From Opitutia bacterium (lineage in GTDB: Bacteria; Verrucomicrobiota; Verrucomicrobiae; Opitutales; Opitutaceae), in contig CANEVO010000002.1 of assembly GCA_947442255.1 (NCBI GenBank), forward strand, positions 62,001 to 126,000: 64,000 bases of DNA, read 5' to 3'. Position numbers and translations under genes: made by a program. Numbering within the stretch: position 1 is the stretch's first letter; each line of letters starts with the position of its first letter. The notes beneath the pieces are model-generated. The model was not told where the DNA came from and did not search any database. It saw nothing but the letters and a program-made list of their open reading frames with translations. This document shows, in pieces, positions 43,837 to 52,827 of this stretch.

Positions 43837-44538
43837 TTGCCCGAGCCGGACGAAAGTGTTTTCACGGCTCGCACCTACGTCATCGCATTTATCGTGATTT
43901 TCGGCGGCGCGGGATTTCTGGTTTGGCGCCCGCAGCAGCGGCAACTCGAACTGGCGGCGACCAGCGTGTCGCGCACCCCCTTCCTCGCGGCGGCCACGAC
44001 CGCAACGGGCGCCCGATTTACGGCGGAGTTGCTGGGGAAACTCGAGTGGAAGCGCTTCGAGGAACTCGTCGCCGCCTATTACAGCAAGACCGGGGTGGTC
44101 GCGGTCCGCACCAAGGGCGGACCGCAGAGTGCCGTACCCATCAAGATTTCCTGGAAAGGCGAACCGCGGCCATTCGCCTGTGTGCAGTGTATTTCGCGGC
44201 CGTCGGGCCTGGACGATGCGAAGCCGCTGCAGGACCTTTTTGCCGTTATTGCCGCCGAAGATATCCGTCGGAGCTATCTGGTTACGACGGGCAAATTCAA
44301 CGTGCCGGCGCGCGATTTTGCCGAGGAGAAACACCTCACGCTTTTGACCGGAGATCTTTTGCTGGAGAAGCTCAACGCGCTGCCGGACATGGCGCGCAAC
44401 GAGCTCATGCAAGAAATCACGACCGGGGATTACACGACGCCCAGTTGCCCGAAATGCGAGGCGAGGATGGTTCACTCGCCGGAGGAGCCGTCCGCGTGGC
44501 GTTGTTCAGCTCACCCCGATATTACCCTGCCGTTCTAG
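43837..44538 (+). CDS. Mrr-like restriction endonuclease-fold protein with lost catalytic residues
   Basis: 233 residues from a TTG at 43837; it may be the C-terminal part of a longer gene (see upstream pseudogene). It has one membrane segment (TYVIAFIVIFGGAGFLVWRP), then an Mrr/DUF2034-type domain: LLGKLEWKRFEELVAAYYSK, FACVQCISRPSGLDDAKPLQ, LFAVIAAEDIRRSYLVTTGK and EKHLTLLTGDLLLEKL. In active members the core is a D before the strand and Q-x-K; here that D is absent (GGPQSAVPIKI) and QCK has become QCI. A C-terminal zinc-ribbon-like part (SCPKCEARMVHSPEEPSAWR) follows. Likely catalytically dead, perhaps a membrane-anchored DNA binder. Confidence 0.6.
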   Translation: MPEPDESVFTARTYVIAFIVIFGGAGFLVWRPQQRQLELAATSVSRTPFLAAATTATGARFTAELLGKLEWKRFEELVAAYYSKTGVVAVRTKGGPQSAVPIKISWKGEPRPFACVQCISRPSGLDDAKPLQDLFAVIAAEDIRRSYLVTTGKFNVPARDFAEEKHLTLLTGDLLLEKLNALPDMARNELMQEITTGDYTTPSCPKCEARMVHSPEEPSAWRCSAHPDITLPF

Positions 44539-44578
44539 TTTGGAGCGGGCGCAAGTCGCGCTGCGCGTTGCCGCGAGC

Positions 44579-45136
44579 TTACACTCGGCCGAGATAACTG
44601 CCGTCGACCGTGCTGACCTTGATGATCTCGCCTTCCTTGATGAAAAGCGGGACCTGTACGATGAGACCGGTTTCGAGTTTGGCGGGCTTCTGCACGTTGC
44701 TCGCGGTGTCGCCTTTCACGCCATCGGCGGATTCGACGATCTTGAGCGCGACGGTCGAGGGCAGCTCAACGGTCAGTGGCTTTTCTTCCACGAAAAGCAC
44801 ATCCACCTTGCCCCCGGCGGTCAGGTAGTTCTTCACGTCGCCCAAGGTCTGCGCGCTGAATTCAATCTGATCGAACGTCTCGGGATCCATGAACGCGAAG
44901 GTGTCGCGATCGGCATAGCTGAACTCCAGCGTGCGCCGGTCGGTGGACATGACTTCGATTGTGTCCGTGGACGCGAAGCGCTGGTCGAGCGCCTTCCCGT
45001 AACGCAGATTGCGCATCTTGATCTGGACGAAAGCGCGGAGATTCCCCGGTGTGCGATGCTGCGTCTCCATGACGAGATGGGGCTCACCGTTGAACTTGAT
45101 GACCTGTCCTCTGCGGATGTCGTTGGCTGCGGGCAT
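44579..45136 (-). CDS. efp: elongation factor P
   Basis: 185 residues in three beta-barrel domains, the usual length. It enters the ribosomal E site and relieves stalling at proline runs. MPAANDIRRGQVIKFNGEPH and YLGRV at the end are clear; SADGVKGDTASNVQKPAKL and LIVQVPLFIKEGEIIKVST match the conserved C-terminal signature. The loop that is normally modified reads TPGNLRAFVQ: the position of E. coli Lys34 is Asn32, and Arg34 lies two residues on. So the EpmA-type lysine or rhamnosyl-arginine modification is not obvious. It is on the opposite strand to its neighbours. Confidence 0.95.
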   Translation of the reverse strand: MPAANDIRRGQVIKFNGEPHLVMETQHRTPGNLRAFVQIKMRNLRYGKALDQRFASTDTIEVMSTDRRTLEFSYADRDTFAFMDPETFDQIEFSAQTLGDVKNYLTAGGKVDVLFVEEKPLTVELPSTVALKIVESADGVKGDTASNVQKPAKLETGLIVQVPLFIKEGEIIKVSTVDGSYLGRV

Positions 45137-45392
45137 GGCGGTGAATCGGATCGGACTGAGGGTTTTACAGGTAGAAAGGGGTCAGATTGGCGAATTCGCG
45201 CGAGCGGTGTCAAGGCCGCCGGCGGATGCGATGCCGGCAGGAGCGTTTGGAACCGCGGGCCGTCCGATTATGACCGTCCAGCTGGCCACCAGGCGCGACG
45301 GGTTGCACGACCCGCCGCTACTTGGTGAGAGAGGAATGCCCTGCGAACCGACCGGGTTCAGGAAAGGAATCGGCCGGATCGGAGGCCCGGCA

Positions 45393-46922
45393 TCACTTCA
45401 GTTCCGGGGGCAGATTGCCGTAAGCCCACGGCGCCCGGAAGGGAGGCGCGGGTGGCGGTTGGGGAATCGGGCCAGGCGTCAACTGGTTCGCAAGTTCGAT
45501 GCCGGCGTTGGCCATCTGGCGCCCGCCGCTGACCTCCAGATTGCTGTAAGAGCTCAGCCGGGTTTCATAGCCGCCGCCGTTGGGCCCGAGCGCTTCTTCC
45601 GTGGGGACGTAGCCCGCGATTCCGTTCGCCAGTTCGACCGGGAAGGTAAAGGGGAATTTGCTCCCTTGTTTGATATCCAGTCCGAACTGGTTGAAATATT
45701 CCGCCGGGTTGGTGACGAGTACGCACGGGCCGATTTGCAGCGCCTGCACCTCTACTTCGACGTCGGGCCGCACACGGGCGATGGCGTCGAGCATCACGGT
45801 CTCCTTGGCGAACGTCCATTCCGTGGCGCCGACGACCTTGGGGTCCTGCTTCACGAGTTCGGTGGCCTTTTTCACCTTCTCGGGCGTCGGAAGCCGGCGT
45901 TTGATCAGCCATACTTTTTGGCGGACATCGATCGGGATGTTGGCCGAGGCGCCGCGCCGGATGAGGAGCAGCGTCTTGAAGGCCTCGGCGCCGACGCGGC
46001 CTCCGACGATGGACCACCATTCCTCGGCGGCGGGGTTTTGGAACTTGGTGAGGTTGTCGACCTGGGTTATATCGCCGGACGCGCCCTGCAGGAAGACGAC
46101 GGGCAGGGCGGCGTTGCCGGTGGCCCCGCGCAGGGTCTGTTCCATCGATCCGATCCAGCTGGCCGAAATGCCACCGGGGCTGGTGGTCGCGTGACAGGCA
46201 AAGTTCACGACGACGCCGAGCAGGTTCGACTTCAAATCCCACACGCCGATGACACCGACCTGCGGATCCGTCGGGCCCGCGTAACCGAGGATGTCGGGAT
46301 TGCCGGCGCCGGGATGGGAGAAGGAGAGGCCGCTCTTCATGCGCAGCCGGCGGTTGTAGGCGACCTTGTCCTCGTGACCGTAACCGAAGGCGGCTTTCGC
46401 CTCCACGCGCGCATCGTTGGCGGCGACGACGGCATCCACGATCTGTTTCCGGAGGAGTTGCGTATAGCCCGGATCCGAGATGGTGGAATTCTTGTAATAG
46501 AGATCCTGCACGAACGGCGGCGCCTGGTCGTAGTCGCCGGCTTCGGCCATGCCGATGGGCCCGGAAGAGTGCGAGTGCGACGCCCCCAGCAGAATATGGT
46601 CGGCCTTGATGCCGCAGCGCTTCTCGATTTCGGCGCGCACGTCCTTCGTCAGCGTGCGGGTGATGAAAAGGAGATCGAGGCCGACGACGGCCACCCGCTG
46701 TTTGCCGTCATCGAACACCGCGGCGCGGACTTTGCACGGATCGTGAAAGGAGCGGTGGTAGCTTTTCCCGTAGCCTCCGGGGGCCTCCATCCCGAGGTCG
46801 GGCGTGACGTCGCGCTGGGCGAATCCCGCCTTGAAGGCGGTCTTCGGCACTTCGCCGGCGCCGGCCACGGCCAGAAAACCGAAAAGAAATACGAGGCAGG
46901 TGGAGCGGTGGAGCAGGTGCAT
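45393..46922 (-). CDS. secreted ceramidase-like protein with Pro-rich C-terminus
   Basis: 509 residues with signal peptide (TCLVFLFGFLAVAGAGE). Motifs: GFAQRDVTPDLGMEAPGGYG, LLGASHSHSSGPIGMAE as the zinc site, VNFACHATTSPGG and FLQGASGDITQVDN; the C-terminal part has NGIAGYVPTEEALGPNGGG and a Pro-rich end (PGPIPQPPPAPPFRAPW). The HNH/HxH site is complete. As in the other three copies of this window, the C-terminal Ig-like domain of true ceramidases is absent. ATG 46922 is chosen for its signal peptide. Divergent from lpxC-fabZ at 47210. Confidence 0.78.
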   Translation of the reverse strand: MHLLHRSTCLVFLFGFLAVAGAGEVPKTAFKAGFAQRDVTPDLGMEAPGGYGKSYHRSFHDPCKVRAAVFDDGKQRVAVVGLDLLFITRTLTKDVRAEIEKRCGIKADHILLGASHSHSSGPIGMAEAGDYDQAPPFVQDLYYKNSTISDPGYTQLLRKQIVDAVVAANDARVEAKAAFGYGHEDKVAYNRRLRMKSGLSFSHPGAGNPDILGYAGPTDPQVGVIGVWDLKSNLLGVVVNFACHATTSPGGISASWIGSMEQTLRGATGNAALPVVFLQGASGDITQVDNLTKFQNPAAEEWWSIVGGRVGAEAFKTLLLIRRGASANIPIDVRQKVWLIKRRLPTPEKVKKATELVKQDPKVVGATEWTFAKETVMLDAIARVRPDVEVEVQALQIGPCVLVTNPAEYFNQFGLDIKQGSKFPFTFPVELANGIAGYVPTEEALGPNGGGYETRLSSYSNLEVSGGRQMANAGIELANQLTPGPIPQPPPAPPFRAPWAYGNLPPELK

Positions 46923-47209
46923 GATGGGGATGAATGAAGGTTGATCGGAAAAGGTAGCCCGACAGGGCGGCCGAAAAGGGGCGGGGAAAGTACATGAAAT
47001 CGAACTCACCCGGTTCACCAAGGGAAAAATGATCACCCGGTTGGGCGGGAAATCTTCTTGGGGCAATCGCGTTCGAAGGGTTGCCTCCCTCGCTGCGCGC
47101 TTCGACGGGATTTGCCGCGGTACCCCCGGAGGGCGCAGCCGGCCCGTCCCCCTGCCGTCACATCCGCGCTTGCACTGGACACCGGCGGTTTCCGAAACTG
47201 CCGGAACTG

Positions 47210-48550
47210 ATGAAACAACGCACTCTGGCCCGCGAGGTCTCGATCAAGGGCAGCGCGCTGCATACGGGCGACGCCGTGACGCTGACCATGAAACCTGCCC
47301 CCGCGGATCATGGGGTCGTGTTCCGCCGGACCGACCTGCATGGCAGTCCCGAGATCCGGCCGCGCGTCGATCAGGTGACCGATCTGGTGCGGGCAACGAC
47401 CATCCAGTCGGGCCATGCCAAGATCCACACGGTCGAGCACGTGCTCAGTGCGCTCCACGGCTGCGGCATCGACAACGTCGTGATCGAAATGAATGCGTCC
47501 GAGCCGCCGATCATGGATGGTTCTGCCCGGCCGTTCGTAAATTTGATTTTGCAGGGCGAACCGGTCGAGCAGGGCAGTGAGCGCGAATACTTCGAACTCG
47601 ATACCCCCGTTTCGGTCACGCGCGGCAATTCGTCGATCATCGCGCTACCGTCGGACGAGTTTAAGATTTCCTGCACGTCGGCTGATGATCGCGGGATCCA
47701 CACCCAGCACCTCTCGCTGACGATCGATCCCGAGGTTTATCAATCGCAGATCGCGGCCGCCCGGACCTTCACGATTTACGAGGACATCGAAGAATTGCTG
47801 AAGCTGGGCAAGATTCGCGGCGGCTCGCTCGACTGCGCGGTTGTGCTGCGGGGCGACAAGATCATCTCGAAGGAGCCCCTGCGCTTCAAGGACGAGTTCG
47901 TGCGGCACAAGATCCTGGATATCATCGGCGACGTCCTGCTGCTCGGCATGCCCCTGAAGGCCCATATCGTCGCGACTCGGCCGGGCCACGCGATCAATGC
48001 CGAGCTCACCAAGGTGCTCTTTGCGAAGCTGCAGGAGCGAAAACAAAACGGCGGCAAAAAGCGGGAAAAGCCGGCCGGGCCGGCGATCGTGCTCGAGGCG
48101 GAGACATCGCTCGATATCCGCCGCGTGCTCGACACGCTGCCGCACCGTTATCCGTTTCTGATGATCGACCGGATCGTGGAATTCACGAATCCGGACGAGC
48201 TCGTCGCGCTGAAGAACGTCACGATCAACGAGCCGTATTTTCAGGGCCATTATCCCGGCAACCCGGTCATGCCCGGCGTCCTTCAGATCGAGGCCATGGC
48301 GCAGGCGGCGGGCGTCTTGATGCTCCGACGGATCTCCGTCGAGGGGAAGACCGCCCTCTTTATGAGCTGCGACAAGGTAAAATTTCGCCGCGCCGTGCGG
48401 CCTGGCGATCAACTCCTGATCCGCGTCAAGCTGACGAAAAGCCGCGGCAACAAGATCGGGGTGGCGGAGGCCGAGTGCACCGTGAACGGCCAGGCCGCCT
48501 CGTCGGCGGAGCTGATGTTTGCGGTCGTGGACAACGCGGACGTGGGCTGA
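47210..48550 (+). CDS. bifunctional LpxC-FabZ: UDP-3-O-acyl-GlcNAc deacetylase fused to beta-hydroxyacyl-ACP dehydratase
   Basis: 446 residues. The N-terminal part (1-270) is LpxC, the committed step of lipid A synthesis: zinc ligands H77 ([10 protein letters not shown]), H233 and D237 ([10 protein letters not shown]), and the base H260 (PGH). The C-terminal part (from about 297) is FabZ, which dehydrates beta-hydroxyacyl-[16 protein letters not shown], with H347 in [13 protein letters not shown] and E361 in QIEAMAQ. A short lysine-rich linker ([18 protein letters not shown]) joins them. Such fusions are known in Bacteroidetes and Verrucomicrobia. lpxA starts 4 bases later. ATG 47210 begins the family-like [14 protein letters not shown]. 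Confidence 0.95.
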   Translation: MKQRTLAREVSIKGSALHTGDAVTLTMKPAPADHGVVFRRTDLHGSPEIRPRVDQVTDLVRATTIQSGHAKIHTVEHVLSALHGCGIDNVVIEMNASEPPIMDGSARPFVNLILQGEPVEQGSEREYFELDTPVSVTRGNSSIIALPSDEFKISCTSADDRGIHTQHLSLTIDPEVYQSQIAAARTFTIYEDIEELLKLGKIRGGSLDCAVVLRGDKIISKEPLRFKDEFVRHKILDIIGDVLLLGMPLKAHIVATRPGHAINAELTKVLFAKLQERKQNGGKKREKPAGPAIVLEAETSLDIRRVLDTLPHRYPFLMIDRIVEFTNPDELVALKNVTINEPYFQGHYPGNPVMPGVLQIEAMAQAAGVLMLRRISVEGKTALFMSCDKVKFRRAVRPGDQLLIRVKLTKSRGNKIGVAEAECTVNGQAASSAELMFAVVDNADVG

Positions 48551-48554
48551 CGGC

Positions 48555-49343
48555 ATGGCTGCTCAGGTTCATCCCACCGCCATCGTCGAACCCGGCGCCC
48601 AGTTGGGGGCGGACGTGGAAATCGGCGCGTATGCGTTCGTTGGCGCCGCGGTCACCCTCGGCCCCGGCACCCGCCTGCATCATCACGCCTCGGTGGAGGG
48701 CAACACGGTCCTCGGCGCGCAGTGCGAGGTCTTTCCCTACGCCTGCATCGGCGGCAAGACGCAGGACCTGAAATTCAAGGGCGGCAACCCCGGCCTGCGC
48801 GTTGGGGACCGCAATGTCTTTCGCGAATACGTCACCCTGCACGCGGCGACCAACGACGGAGACCTCACGCGGGTCGGCTCCGACAATGTGTTGCTGGCGG
48901 CCTGTCACGTCGCGCACGACTGCGTGCTGGGCGATCACATCGTCATGAGCAACGGCGCGGTGCTGGCCGGGCACGTGGTCGTGGAGGACCATGTCGTCGT
49001 CGGCGGCTACGGCGGCGTGCATCAGTTTTGCCGGCTCGGCGCCTATGCGATGCTTTCCGCCACGGCGAAGCTCGTGCACGATCTGCCGCCCTTCTTCATC
49101 GCCGACGGCACGCCGGCGGAGATTCGCGCCATCAACAAAGTCGGCCTCGAGCGCAATGGCTTCACCCCCGAGCAGGTCGACCGGGTGAAGCTGATCCACC
49201 GCACGCTGTATCGCGACGGCCTGAACCGCTCCCAAGCCCTCGAAAAACTTGCGGCCGATCCGCAGGCCGCAAGCGCGGAATTCCAGCGCGTGCTGACGTT
49301 CGCCGGCGCGAGTACCCGCGGGCTGGCGCCTGGCGCGAAGTAA
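48555..49343 (+). CDS. lpxA: UDP-N-acetylglucosamine acyltransferase
   Basis: 262 residues, the first enzyme of lipid A synthesis, transferring a hydroxyacyl chain from ACP to UDP-GlcNAc. The left-handed beta-helix hexapeptide repeats are clear (VHPTAIVEPGAQLGADVEIG). CIGGKTQDLKFKGG binds substrate; catalytic H121 is in CHVAHDCVLGDH; the tail (GFTPEQVDRVKLIHRTLYRD) is the C-terminal helical part. It starts 4 bases after lpxC-fabZ, so all three activities are co-expressed. No terminator is visible before the next gene. Confidence 0.96.
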   Translation: MAAQVHPTAIVEPGAQLGADVEIGAYAFVGAAVTLGPGTRLHHHASVEGNTVLGAQCEVFPYACIGGKTQDLKFKGGNPGLRVGDRNVFREYVTLHAATNDGDLTRVGSDNVLLAACHVAHDCVLGDHIVMSNGAVLAGHVVVEDHVVVGGYGGVHQFCRLGAYAMLSATAKLVHDLPPFFIADGTPAEIRAINKVGLERNGFTPEQVDRVKLIHRTLYRDGLNRSQALEKLAADPQAASAEFQRVLTFAGASTRGLAPGAK

Positions 49344-49443
49344 GAAGTGTAAGATCCAAAAAGGCCCGGTGCCGGCAGCTGAGACTGACTGAGGTCTCAA
49401 CCTCGCAGGTTAAGCGGTTCTAATTTCGTCAACCTTTTTTCCC

Positions 49444-50772
49444 GTGAACAGTCTTACCGAAATCCTTATCATCTTTGTCCTCTTGCTCGCCAACGGTGTA
49501 TTTGCGATGGCCGAGATCGCGGTGGTCTCGTCGCGGAAGGCACGCCTCAAAGCGCTCGCGGCCGAGGGCTCACCCAAAGCACAGGCGGCGCTCGCACTTG
49601 CCCAGGCACCGACCCGGTTTCTTTCCACCGTCCAGATCGGCATCACCCTCGTCGGTATTATGGCCGGTGCATTCGGCGGCGCGACACTTTCGGAAAAACT
49701 CGCGCTGTGGCTCACTCAGTTTCCCGCGCTCGTGCCTTTCAGCAAAGTGTACGCCATGCTGATCGTCGTCGGGGCGCTCACATACTTTTCTCTCATCATC
49801 GGTGAACTCGTGCCCAAGCGCATCGCGCTCACCAATCCCGAGGCACGCGCGATGTTGCTCGCGAAGCCAATGACGGTGCTCTCCACGATCGGTGCGCCAT
49901 TCGTCTGGTTTCTGACGATCTCCACCAACGTAATCTTGAAAGCGTTCGGTTTGGGCAAAGACGTGGAGGTTCCCCCATCGGAGGAAGAAATTTCGCACAT
50001 GATCAAACAGGGCACGACGGCCGGCGTGTTCCACAAGGCCGAGCGCGCGATGGTCGAAGGTGTGCTGCACCTCGACCAACTGCCTGTGACCGAGATCATG
50101 ACGCGGCGCACCAAGATCATCTGGCTCAATGTCGCGGATACGGACGAAGTGAATTGGCGAAAAATTGTCGCGAGCGGGCACTCCCACTTCCCGGTATATG
50201 AGGGCACCCGAGATCAAGTCACCGGCATGGTCTCGGTGAAGTCGCTTTGGGCCAACGCGGCGGCCGGCGTCGCGAACGAACTGCGCAATCATCTCGTTAA
50301 GCCGCTTTTCGTGCCGTCCTCGATTACCGCGATTCAACTCCTCGAATCCTTCAAGAAAACCGGCAAGCACCTGGCCCTCGTCACCGACGAGTTCGGCAGC
50401 ATCCAGGGGCTCGTGTCGCTCATCGACGTCATGGAAGCGATCGTCGGCGATCTACCGCAACCCGGCGACCGGCGGATGCCCGACGCCGTGCAACGGGAGG
50501 ACGGTTCCTGGCTTGTCGATGGCGCGATGCAGATCGACGACTTCAAGCGACGCTTCGATGTCGGCGCACTGCCCCGTGAAGCCAGCGAAACGTTCGAAAC
50601 GCTGGGCGGCTTCATGGTGGATCGCTTTGGACACATTCCCCTCGTCGGCGAGAACTTTGTCTGGACCGGCTGGCGCTTCGAAATCGTGGACATGGACCGC
50701 CACCGGGTGGACAAGGTGATGATTTCGAAAGCGCCGGTGCCCTCGGCTCCAGTTCCCAAATCGCCCCTTTGA
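49444..50772 (+). CDS. CNNM/CorC-type membrane protein (hemolysin family, CBS domains)
   Basis: 442 residues from a GTG start. The CNNM domain has four membrane segments (ILIIFVLLLANGVFAMAEIA, then IGITLVGIMAGAFGGATLSE and AMLIVVGALTYFSLIIGELV). Two CBS domains follow (VTEIMTRRTKIIWLNVADT, and GKHLALVTDEFGSIQGLVSL) then a CorC_HlyC C-terminal domain (DGAMQIDDFKRRFDVGALPR, FGHIPLVGENFVWTGWRFEI). Bacterial members are magnesium or cobalt export/import-related transporters; the hemolysin name is historic. It is 100 bases downstream of lpxA but has no functional link. Confidence 0.88.
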   Translation: MNSLTEILIIFVLLLANGVFAMAEIAVVSSRKARLKALAAEGSPKAQAALALAQAPTRFLSTVQIGITLVGIMAGAFGGATLSEKLALWLTQFPALVPFSKVYAMLIVVGALTYFSLIIGELVPKRIALTNPEARAMLLAKPMTVLSTIGAPFVWFLTISTNVILKAFGLGKDVEVPPSEEEISHMIKQGTTAGVFHKAERAMVEGVLHLDQLPVTEIMTRRTKIIWLNVADTDEVNWRKIVASGHSHFPVYEGTRDQVTGMVSVKSLWANAAAGVANELRNHLVKPLFVPSSITAIQLLESFKKTGKHLALVTDEFGSIQGLVSLIDVMEAIVGDLPQPGDRRMPDAVQREDGSWLVDGAMQIDDFKRRFDVGALPREASETFETLGGFMVDRFGHIPLVGENFVWTGWRFEIVDMDRHRVDKVMISKAPVPSAPVPKSPL

Positions 50773-51072
50773 TTCGCGACCGAGAGTGAGCATTCTTGGT
50801 CGTTGCGGTCGCCACTCGCCGGGTCGGTGAGGACCAGCGTGGCCAACAGGCTAACTACGATGACGGCGACCAGCATGTGCGCAAGACAGAGGACACCGCA
50901 CCGCGAGTTTTGTGCAAACGGCGCGCACTGACCGCGCGTAAGTTCGGTGGGCTGCGAAGCGCCAAATCCGAGAACTTTGCGAAACAGGGAGGCACGTTTC
51001 GACGCGATGCCCACGACCGGTGCGAAAACCTCCCCTTGCCGCGGCTCGATATCTCCATACTGCTATCTGCCA
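50773..51072. other. intergenic stretch before the metal-efflux operon, no gene seen
   Basis: 300 bases with no protein-like frame on either strand. It should contain the promoter and any metal-responsive operator of the efflux operon, but no palindrome typical of MerR or ArsR sites was noticed, and no regulator gene is adjacent. Confidence 0.4.
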
Positions 51073-51471
51073 ATGTTGCGCCTCCGCGCATTCCTCGCCG
51101 TCCTGCTCGCCGTCACCTGGTGCTCGGCCGCTTGGCATGCCGATTTGGAGGCGGTGGGGCTGGTGTTCGAACACGAACATCACGCCCACGATGATCACGA
51201 CTCGGACCACGCGCCGGTCGGCGCGCATGACGATCACGAGCAGGTCTTCGCCCGCGATGTCGCCAAGGATCAAGTCCGTGCCAGTGCTACGGCGGTCGCT
51301 TGGATCACTCTGCTCGCCTTCGCCGCATGGCTGGTGACCGCGGCGCGACTGCCTCTCGTGGCACTGAGGACACTTCGACAGCGAAGGGAAACCGATCCGC
51401 CTTTAGCTCAGGCTTGGCAGTTCGTGCAGCGGTGCGCGCCGGAGTCGGCGGCACCTCCGGCGTTGGGTTGA
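51073..51471 (+). CDS. His-rich membrane-anchored or exported metal-binding protein
   Basis: 132 residues. An N-terminal signal or anchor (LRAFLAVLLAVTWCSAAWHA) is followed by a His/Asp-rich stretch (EHEHHAHDDHDSDHAPVG, then HDDHEQ) and a second hydrophobic segment (VAWITLLAFAAWLVTAARLP). The His cluster should bind zinc, cobalt, cadmium or copper in the periplasm. It is the first gene before the CzcC-CzcB-CzcA-like set, so it may act as a metal buffer or sensor for the pump. A terminator-like hairpin separates it from the CzcC-like gene. ATG 51073 begins the signal. Confidence 0.68.
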   Translation: MLRLRAFLAVLLAVTWCSAAWHADLEAVGLVFEHEHHAHDDHDSDHAPVGAHDDHEQVFARDVAKDQVRASATAVAWITLLAFAAWLVTAARLPLVALRTLRQRRETDPPLAQAWQFVQRCAPESAAPPALG

Positions 51472-51476
51472 TTCGA

Positions 51477-51503
51477 CGCCGCCTTTTCGAGGCGGCGCGT
51501 TTT
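51477..51503 (+). terminator. terminator-like hairpin between the His-rich gene and the efflux genes
   Basis: An 8-bp stem (CGCCGCCT with AGGCGGCG) around a 5-base loop is followed by CGTTTTCG. It sits 6 bases past the stop at 51471 and could end or attenuate transcription before the CzcC-like gene. Confidence 0.55.
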
Positions 51504-51574
51504 CGCGTTTGCGGACCGTTGTGTCCGCGCGCGTGTGGCGTCCATCCGGACGCGCAATCCCAACACCTGCCCAC

Positions 51575-52813
51575 ATGCCTACTCGACTCTTTCTCTTCCT
51601 TTTTGGCGCCGCGTGCGCCACCGCCCAAACCGCTCCCCTTACCCTCGACGATGCCATTCGCATCGCGTGGGCGAACGATCGCTCCGTCGCCGCCTTGGCG
51701 CTGACGCCCGAGTTGGCGCTCGCCCGCGAGGAGCAGGCCGGCATCCGGCCGAATCCCGAAATGGAGTTTCGCGGAGCCGTCCCGGCGAAGGGTGACAGCG
51801 AATGGGCCGTTGGCGTCGGCCTCAATCAGCGGCTGCCGCGACGTGACCGAATCGAACAAGCCCGCGCTCTCGCGCGCCTGGGCGGAGCGACCGCCGAGCT
51901 GCACCTGCGGGAGCAGCGCCGCCAAGTCGCCGGCGAAGTACGGCGCCTGTATTACGAAGCTGCCATTCAGCTGACCCGTCGCGACATCGCTCGGCGAACC
52001 GCGGCGGTGCAGCGCGAATGGCGTGCGTCGCTCGAAAAGCGGCGCGCCGCTGGTGAGATCGCCACGACCGACATCGACTTTCTCGCCTTGGAAGTGACCC
52101 GCGCGGAGCAAGCGCTCGCCTTTGCCGACGCGGACCTCGCCGCCATCACCCAGAAGCTGCGCGGACGGCTGCGATTGCCGGCCGATGCTCCACTCACTAT
52201 CAGCGCGGACCTCGACGCTATTCTCTCCCGCCCAATTCCGGGGGACTCCGCCGCAGTCGAAAATTCACGCCCAGCGCTCGCGCTCGCGGCGCACAATATC
52301 CGCGTCGCCGAAGCCGCACTCGCGCTCGCCCGCACCGAGTCCCGGGGTGATTGGACGGTGGGCGGAGGCGTCGACTTCGAGCGGCGCGCGAACGATTTCA
52401 CGCGCAAACTCGAGAACGAGCCGCGCCTCAGCGTGAGCGCGTCGGTGCCGTGGCCGCGTGGCGTAGCCAATCGCGGCGACATTCGCGAGAAACAGGCGGC
52501 GGCAAGAATCGCCGAAGCCGAACTCGCTGCGCTCCGCAATGAGCTGAGCGCCGAAATCGGCGCCGCATCCGCGACCGCGCGGGCGCTCCAGCCGGTGCTC
52601 ACGGCCCACAGAGCCTCGCTCACGCCCGGCACGACAATTCCCGAATCCCTGCGCGCGGCTTATGAGCGGGGAGAAGTCACGAGCCTCCAGCTCGTTCAAG
52701 CCCGCCAACAGCGCTTCGCGCTCGAAAGCGATTTTCTAAACGCTGCGGCGCGCTACGCCACGGCACTCGCCGAAGCGGAGACCGCTGCGGGCGTCGTTCC
52801 CGCCCAACCCTGA
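51575..52813 (+). CDS. CzcC/CusC-like TolC-family outer membrane protein
   Basis: 412 residues with a signal peptide (RLFLFLFGAACATAQ). Two OEP repeats with long helices: PLTLDDAIRIAWANDRSVAA, VRRLYYEAAIQLTRRDIARR, and later ALARTESRGDWTVGGGVDFE and RAAYERGEVTSLQLVQARQQ. It is the outer-membrane channel of the metal efflux complex, followed by its adaptor 14 bases later and its pump. It is shorter than the TolC-like protein at 32137 and not closely alike. Confidence 0.87.
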   Translation: MPTRLFLFLFGAACATAQTAPLTLDDAIRIAWANDRSVAALALTPELALAREEQAGIRPNPEMEFRGAVPAKGDSEWAVGVGLNQRLPRRDRIEQARALARLGGATAELHLREQRRQVAGEVRRLYYEAAIQLTRRDIARRTAAVQREWRASLEKRRAAGEIATTDIDFLALEVTRAEQALAFADADLAAITQKLRGRLRLPADAPLTISADLDAILSRPIPGDSAAVENSRPALALAAHNIRVAEAALALARTESRGDWTVGGGVDFERRANDFTRKLENEPRLSVSASVPWPRGVANRGDIREKQAAARIAEAELAALRNELSAEIGAASATARALQPVLTAHRASLTPGTTIPESLRAAYERGEVTSLQLVQARQQRFALESDFLNAAARYATALAEAETAAGVVPAQP

Positions 52814-52827
52814 ACCTATCCCGCTTT

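Noticed and set aside
45009..46937. A 642-residue plus-strand frame opposite the ceramidase-like gene
   Set aside because: It is the reverse-complement shadow of the real gene; its composition (Arg/Gly/Asp/His-rich) is typical of antisense frames in high-GC DNA.
49380..49399. Short hairpin TGAGAC/GTCTCA after lpxA
   Set aside because: Stem is only 6 bp and no T run follows, so not called a terminator.
51305..52111. A 268-residue minus-strand frame over the CzcC-like gene
   Set aside because: Shadow of the TolC-family gene; no domain resemblance.
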